A stretch of 64,000 bases of DNA from Lunularia cruciata (taxonomy: Eukaryota; Streptophyta; Marchantiopsida; Lunulariales; Lunulariaceae), in assembly GCA_948567375.1 (NCBI GenBank), contig OX419762.1, positions 56,934,841-56,998,840 of the forward strand, in the 5' to 3' direction. The number at the start of each line of letters is the position of its first letter. Within the stretch, counting starts at the first letter, position 1. The notes under the pieces are model-generated. The model searched no databases. It worked only from the letters and a program-made list of their open reading frames with translations, and had not been told where the DNA came from. Shown here piece after piece: positions 58,051-64,000 of the stretch. Position numbers and translations under genes: made by a program.

Positions 58051-58145
58051 AGGCAGAGACAACTCCCAAAAGAAGGTAATGACACCAACCTGGTGCACCA
58101 CAGAAAATAAAAAAGAAAACTCACTTACACTGAAAATAAATTCAA
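58051..58145. repeat. Shared non-coding block R, copy c
   Basis: Third copy: GAGACAACTCCCAAAAGAAG, then GGTGCACCACAGAAAATAAA, then CTCACTTACACTG. It lies left of minus-strand CC3, as copies a and b lie left of CC1 and CC2. Confidence 0.5.
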
Positions 58146-59270
58146 TCAATTCCTGAAAGTGATGTTTTAATCCACTTACTCTATCTCTCTCAAGAGAAAC
58201 TCCTCAATTTGTTGCTCCAAATCACTTATATCACACCCAAATTCTCAAAATTGAAATTTCTACTCTCTCCAAATACAAGTTATGTCTGAGTTCAAGCACA
58301 AAGATCAATTGACAAACATGATTTGGACTTAGTTCTACCTATCTAAACCATAGACAAGTCCTCAGTTAGGACTTGTCTATGCATTGCTCTTGTCCTCCAA
58401 ATTATTATTTGATGCTTACTATCAATACTCAATCTAGATGGACTATCAAGGCATTGCTTTTGTCTATCCACTTTTTGCCTCTAAGGATCAAACACACAAG
58501 GAGACCAAATCAACTAGCACAATCATGATAGAAAATGACAAAGAGTACATTGCTCTTTCATTTAATAATCATTTAATTGAACATAGTGACACTAAAACTG
58601 AGGCCTTAAATTCTGAACAATTTGGCTCCAACAATAAAATAAAACAACACCACAAATAGCTATGTCTACTTCAAATCATTACATGAATTGAAACTCCTAC
58701 AGTCCAGTCTATCCACCCTATTTAGTTGTGACTCCTCCAAATAGACATCTAACTCCAAATGAACTAGAGAATCTATTTCTAATTTAAGTTCCTTGGTCTT
58801 GCAACATTCTTGGTACTCTTGCCAAAACCTTGGCTGGAGTACCCTAAACTTCTACCAAAATCTTTTCTCCTGTAGAATTTAGATTATATTTCAAATAATC
58901 TTTAGTCTCCCCTCTCTTACTTTGCAAACATCTAGGTAACTTGATTACCACCTCTTCCCACTTCTTACCATTATCCTTTTGAAATTTACTCTTAAGTTTT
59001 TTAACAACTAAATATCTGCTTTGGACAAATTATACTCTACAAATTCATCTATTACTAACTACAATTGCCAATAGAGTTATTTGACTTTTGTCTTTGGATC
59101 AACAACCTCTCCTTTGTTTGCACCTCCAAGGCCATGCTAGGTTGATCCACCCACCCACTAGGTCTGAATTTGGATTGGTGTTTACATCCACCTTTTTGAT
59201 TTCCATTGCTTGGCTCAACGTGTTGATTTGAGGTGTTGCATCAGCTAGCTTATGTTGCAACTCTTCAACC
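58146..59270. other. Probable distal part of CC3 element, unreadable
   Basis: Short frames only. The plus frame 58,438-58,659 (73 codons) has no known domain. Confidence 0.3.
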
Positions 59271-59275
59271 ACCAA

Positions 59276-60897
59276 TCAATTTTCTTTTTGAGTAGCAGTC
59301 CAGATCTGCACAACTACACCCTTCTTGTTGACTAATTGCTGATATGTCACCTCCAAATCTGCTAACTTCTTCTTCAATTTGGAGATAATACTCTCAACCT
59401 CATCTTGTTTCTGATTTCTTAAGTTGCAACTTTCAACTCTAAAACTTCTTGTCTTTGAATAGAGCTTAGCCGGCCACAATCCATTGTCAAATTTTTGGTC
59501 ATGAAGCTATGTTCTTAGTTCTTGTTCCAAATCAATTGCCCTTTTCCAGTCTTGCTGAGTAGTCTTTAACTCTATATTGAATGTGGCTATTCCTCCTAAA
59601 TTTCTATGCATTGGCTTTGGTAAAACTCTAAGTCTATTTACCCCCAATGGTTGTTACAACAAATATATATTTGTCAAGAATTTCTATTATAGCTACTACA
59701 TCTAATGTCAAAGCTTGCAACAACAAGCACTCTTTTGTCTTCACCAATTTGGGTTGAATATCTCTAGGAAATTTGGCTACAGTCCACTTCTTTGATTTGG
59801 GATTATAGAGTGAGATCTCCATCTTCTTTGTTTTCTTTAATCTTGTGCCTTCTAGTGTTCCATTAAATCTTCTAACTCTAAATCTACCAAATGTGAGTCT
59901 ATTTCCTCCACATTTATTTGGAGTAAGGCCTCACATGCTACATTTTGTCTCACAACTTGGCTCATCCTCAATTTCTGGATCTGATGGCACTTCTATGATT
60001 TTTACTAGATTCTCTTCTCCATCTCCTCTCTTAGCCATCTTCTTGGGTCAAGAGCTAGCTATGTTTGGTGAACTAACCATCTTCTTCTTCCCACTCCCTA
60101 CTTCTCCTTGCACCATATTGATTGGGTCCGCCTTATTGTGGGTTCCTTCAACAATCACTTCAGGTGTAAACTCAACATCTTTCTTTTGAATTTTCCCTAT
60201 AGCTTCCACCAATCCTAGCTGATTTTTGAAATACTCTTCATCCATCTCATGTTATGAAAATTTCTTCTCACTCTTTTCTCATAATCCATCCCCATATACA
60301 AGTGAATGTAAAATGAAACAATAAAGACAGGCTCCTACTTCTCCATGGTTTTCAGCATCTTGGATGTCCTCAAGGTAAATATCATAGCCCAATCTCTTGG
60401 CTTCCCAGCAAAGACTTGGTCAAAGAAAACTACTTGGTTGATAGTCACATAGGTGGTTCTATTTGGCTTCAAGATGCTTATTAGATTCAAGATCCCATTT
60501 AGTCTCATAAGATCTTTATAGTGATGCACTCCATATCCACTTGTGTTACCTTTAGGTCCATCAAAAATGTAGGCCACTAAATTGGTTGATTTCTTCTTTG
60601 TGATCTCTGATCTATCCCACATTATTCTCTTCAAGGATCTTGCCCAACCAAGGTCCCAATACTTTCTTCAAAGCTTCCCATTTCCAAGTGCATGATCTTC
60701 CTCTCATGCCCACTCTTATTGACAAATTTGGCTCTATAATCTCCTTCCCAATTGCTATGGAAACATATGACAATCCTAGAGCAGAACCCCAACCCTCTAC
60801 TTACTAAGAATTCCTTGCGGGCAAACATCTCCAAGCTATCAACCTTAGGGTACTTCATAGTTAGATTCATCATACTCTTGCTGCTCTTATCTGTCAT
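59276..60897 (-). pseudogene. Unidentified coiled-coil/gag-like ORF family, copy CC3
   Basis: Best preserved N-terminus. It starts MTDKSSKSMMNLTMKYPKVD (60,897) and runs 88 codons, then a second frame (60,634-60,335). That frame contains NLISILKPNRTTYVTINQVV then FFDQVFAGKPRDWAMIF, the family signature. Further frames hold an acidic/Lys segment (60,245-60,048), a mixed segment (59,822-59,634), and a coiled coil VESIISKLKKKLADLEVTYQ (59,479-59,276). Only a few frame breaks separate these pieces, so this copy is younger than CC1. Function unknown. Confidence 0.55.
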
Positions 60898-60899
60898 GA

Positions 60900-61550
60900 T
60901 GGCTGCTAGAAATTGTTGAGTTCTCTAACCTTCTATTCTCCAACACTTAGATGAAACTCTATTATACTATGTTGTGAAATCAAAAAGTAAAAGTGAAATT
61001 CCCTCATTGTCTCTCCATTGTTATATCTATTTTGGATTTCCACATGTACAATATGACTACAGATCAACCATGTCTTGTTTTTGCATGTTCTTGATCAAAT
61101 TTGAACTGCCATTCATGCCTGTGGATCATCAATCCCTCTTCAATTGAACCGCCATGGCTTGCCACATCTTGTTGCCATTTCCCAAAAGGTTACATCCTTA
61201 ATGGTTCTTGTATTTTGGCTTCACACATGCTAGTTCTACTGACTCGATACAAATTCAAAACTCCAAATACACTTGATCCAGTCTCTACCAAATCACAAAT
61301 AGGCCAAATGCACAAATCAACAAACATTGCACTTGCTCTTATTTATTTTTATTAGTTCCATGTATTTTTGAGCATAACCACTTAAATATTAATTTGTTAA
61401 CATATTGTGCACTACAAGTATACTCATGCTAGCCAGACTGTAGACTACATTGCAGCTTGGCCTGAACTAAAGCAAGATTTTTTGGATTGCTTCATAGAAT
61501 GAGATTATGAGGTCAATGTATTTGCCACATTAGAATTAACAATAGAAATA
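60900..61550. other. No recognised gene
   Basis: Upstream flank of CC3. One plus open frame (61,101-61,355), no domain. An LTR for CC3 might lie here, but no matching pair was found. Confidence 0.3.
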
Positions 61551-61559
61551 GAAAAGATA

Positions 61560-62340
61560 AATTAAGAGACTACATCAAAAAATTCCACAACCTTCTTGCA
61601 AGAATTTTTGGATCAGCTGCAGGGGTAAGGTATTTGGAAGCCCAAGCAGTATCTTAAGTGGTTTGTCTCTAGAGGTTCAAATATTTGCTAGAGAAAGGGA
61701 ATGTTACGCTAGCAAAGATTGTGAAATTGCCAGAATTATACAAAGCTACTTGGTTACACCTTTTAGGGAAGTATAAGACAATCCATAACATAGAGGAGAG
61801 CAAGACCATGAAGAAGAAAGCCTCTGAAAGATCATCTTCTTTTGACTCCTACTGATCAAGCTCTAATTCTTCACCTAGATCTTCATCTTTGGAAGACAAG
61901 AAAAAGTAGTGAGAAACTCACCATAAAAAGGTTGTTATTGCTCCAAAGTCTACCTAAAATATAGGTTCTAAGCTTGAAGAGCTCATCAAAGATTTCACAG
62001 AATTCAAAGTACAATTTGTGGGAATGAAGAATAAGAAGAGAACTCCTTCCTACTCATGTCTCAAAATTTGGTACACCACCTATGGTAAATCAGGCCATGC
62101 CAACACCAAATGTCTAACAATGAAAAAATCATAAATTATATAGCAAGTAGAGTGTGCTCCTCCTTGGAAACCACATGAATACTATCTAGAAGAGGAGGAT
62201 CCAATTTTCAATGTGCATGAGTGCCTCCACTACACCAAAGTAGTCATTCACAATACCATGACATGTGAGTAAGGGATACATGAGCTGGGAGACCCTAAAA
62301 CTAAGAAGATTACAAATTTGGTAGTATTAGGGAGAACTTA
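61560..62340 (+). pseudogene. gag fragment with decayed zinc knuckle
   Basis: Plus reading: LRDYIKKFHNLLARIFG, a gag capsid motif, then YLLEKGNVTLAKIVKLPELY. Later comes WYTTYGKSGHANTKCL near 62,070-62,117, a CCHC knuckle with both leading Cys changed to Tyr, then PPWKPHEYYLEEEDPI. It is closely related to the fragment at 37.8 kb (GKLGHANKKC, PSWDQNEEEE). Confidence 0.55.
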
Positions 62341-63270
62341 GCCTGAAAAGAGGAAGAATATAAGATAAAGATGGAAGGAGAAAAAAGTTTAATTAGAGTA
62401 AATCAGTTATCATTGGGATAGATTCAAGGGCCAAGTAGGGAAGGTTTCACCATTTGATGGCGGTCTAATGGTTTACCAGGATTATACACTTGAAAAAAGA
62501 ATTGCTTAAGTAAAGTCTATTCCTGTGTGGAAACTCTGATGGTAAGAAGAAAGTCTATCTTTGTGTGGAAAAGTTGACGGTCAAGGGAAGGGGAATTTTC
62601 TCTAATTTTCAATGCCTAAGATTTTTAGAAGGAGTTCACATGTGAGGGGGAGCCAAAGGTCAGAAATAAGGATGATTGAGAGCCAAAGATTAGAAACAAG
62701 GATAACAAGTAGTAGTGTTAGTCTAACTACTTTAAGAGTTTGAAGGAGATATTTGACAAAGTGTACCATACATTTATGACCACTTGGGGGAGCAGATGGA
62801 GCTATCAATGAGCCTAAAACCATTGAGAGAGTACAACACCACTTTACACATAGATCAAGACAATTAAGTGTGAGGGATGATGTTTGTATTCAAATCCAAT
62901 TGACAACACATGCTTCAATGGCTGAAGGGGATAGGTGAGCTACTCTTGAGCAATGGCAATTTGACTTCAAATCAAGAATATGTGGAAGTGATTTGAATCT
63001 ATAGACTCCCTCCCATGCAGGACCATATAAAAGGTGACTAGGCCAAGAAGAAGTTATTTTTTATTGAGAGCTTGGAGTAGTCAAGCAAGAACTGATAGTA
63101 GGGAACTATCAAAATTGAGGAGAGAAAAAATTGGTTAGTATGGCATTCTAGGGTATGTAGAGAAAGAAGAGAGCCTCACCCCTAAACCTTAAGTACCAAA
63201 AGGTAGATATCTTGGAGATATATGCAAGGAAAGACTATCTGCAAAAATAAGGATTGACCTTTTTATTATG
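62341..63270. other. No recognised gene
   Basis: Purine-rich on the plus strand, with repeated GGTAAGAAGAAAGTC / TGTGTGGAAA pieces at 62,515-62,575. No domain readable. Confidence 0.35.
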
Positions 63271-63720
63271 GAATTGGACATACTCTTCCATAGAAATTGC
63301 TTTAGAGATTGGGCAATATGCTCTTAGGTAGAAATATGGGATGAGAGTGAATCCCCATTTGTGGACATGTCAACTTTGGAGAGAAGTGTTGGGAAAGGAC
63401 ACATATACTACAAGGGTGAGAAATGGGATATTACACACTTGAATGCCATGGAATTAGCCAATTCATTGGAGCACTTGTCCTTAGAAGAGAAAGACAAGAA
63501 TAATAGGTGGAGTGTGCAAAAGTATAGAGATCCAATCAATGAGCACCTCATTGTGAACTTACTGAAAATCCTTAAGCCCACCCGCTCTAATTATGTTACA
63601 ACTAGCTAGGTCCTATTCTTTGATGATGTCTTGCAAAGAGAGAGATAACTTGATGGACTCAAAAATATAGAGGGAAATTTAGGAGAAGGCACTACATTAC
63701 TTAATCTTACTTGCCAAACA
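63271..63720 (+). pseudogene. Unidentified coiled-coil/gag-like ORF family, copy CC4
   Basis: Frame 63,361-63,609 (82 codons) ends LLKILKPTRSNYVTTS, a stop, then VLFFDDVLQRER in the same frame, matching the CC3 signature. Before it lies GHIYYKGEKWDITHLNAMEL and an acidic helix. This copy is on the opposite strand to the other three and is cut by the window edge or decay. Confidence 0.5.
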
Positions 63721-64000
63721 CTTTTACATTAGCTAGGGATTGCTCACGGTGGAGGAGAAAGTGGAATTTCTAGGGCATATCATCAATGAAGAATACTTGT
63801 ATAGACAATCAAGGTGTGATGCAACAATAGAGTCTGTATGGAAAAATTACCTAGTGAAGCATAAAGCCAAAAAGAGTGGAAAATGCAAGAAGGTGTGACT
63901 ACCTTCCAAACAAGGAAAAGGTTAGTTTGGGAGAAGGGAAAGTTACAAGTAGAAAGTTGGAAACAATAAACTCCCTACTAGTAGTAATTTTTTTTTCAAG
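63721..64000. other. No recognised gene
   Basis: Short plus-strand piece VEEKVEFLGHIINEEYLY resembles the LGHII block of a Ty3 reverse transcriptase but is too short to assign. Confidence 0.3.

Noticed and set aside
1..64000. tRNA, rRNA, CRISPR arrays, riboswitches and bacterial-style operons.
   Set aside because: None seen; the sequence is eukaryotic nuclear DNA with spliced genes and LTR retrotransposons, and no cloverleaf or rRNA core was recognised by eye.

Overview
The window looks like nuclear DNA from a land plant with a large, repeat-laden genome. A gymnosperm is my best guess, but nothing here proves it. Gene density is very low. Most of the sequence is old, mutually nested LTR retrotransposon DNA full of stops and frameshifts. 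One long intron-containing immune-receptor gene stands out for its clean reading frame and higher GC.

Layout: 0.7-1.35 kb holds a decayed LINE-type reverse transcriptase (+). About 3.3-7.1 kb holds a decayed Ty1/copia element (-). 10.8-12.7 kb holds the first copy (CC1) of an unidentified coiled-coil/gag-like ORF family that recurs at 32.8-35.7 kb (CC2), 59.3-60.9 kb (CC3) and 63.3-63.7 kb (CC4). 13.2-16.87 kb and 17.25-20.9 kb are two copies of a ~3.6 kb segmental tandem duplication that includes the 3' end of the immune-receptor gene; the first copy leaves only a broken gene tail (15.9-16.85 kb). 19.9-26.1 kb (-) is the four-exon gene itself: an N-terminal helical domain, NB-ARC ATPase, armadillo-like repeats and a C-terminal TPR region, with no leucine-rich repeats. 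29.6-31.0 kb carries eroded exons of a KEA-type K+/H+ antiporter (+).

36.1-37.8 kb is a truncated chromodomain Ty3 element (-). From 37.8 to 56.6 kb there is a three-layer nest: an outer gag/protease region (+) is split by a Ty3 element with a tRNA-Asp-type primer site (+, LTRs 38,059-38,746 and 53,596-54,261). That element is in turn split at codon resolution by a ~9.8 kb Ty3 element (-, 42,244-52,045) whose pol ends in an intact PHD finger. The innermost element has an anomalous, permuted terminal-repeat layout, and one of its junctions was later copied as an inverted duplication. The last 7 kb contain a fold-back element, CC3 and CC4.

The only gene I regard as possibly functional is the NB-ARC/ARM/TPR receptor. 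Even that shows a reading-frame problem in its last TPR compared with the pseudogene copy. Small DNA elements (a MITE-like element in duplicate copy 1 and a Helitron 3' end in intron 3) differ between the two duplicate copies, so they moved after the duplication. Domain calls come from reading translated motifs by eye; no database search was possible.
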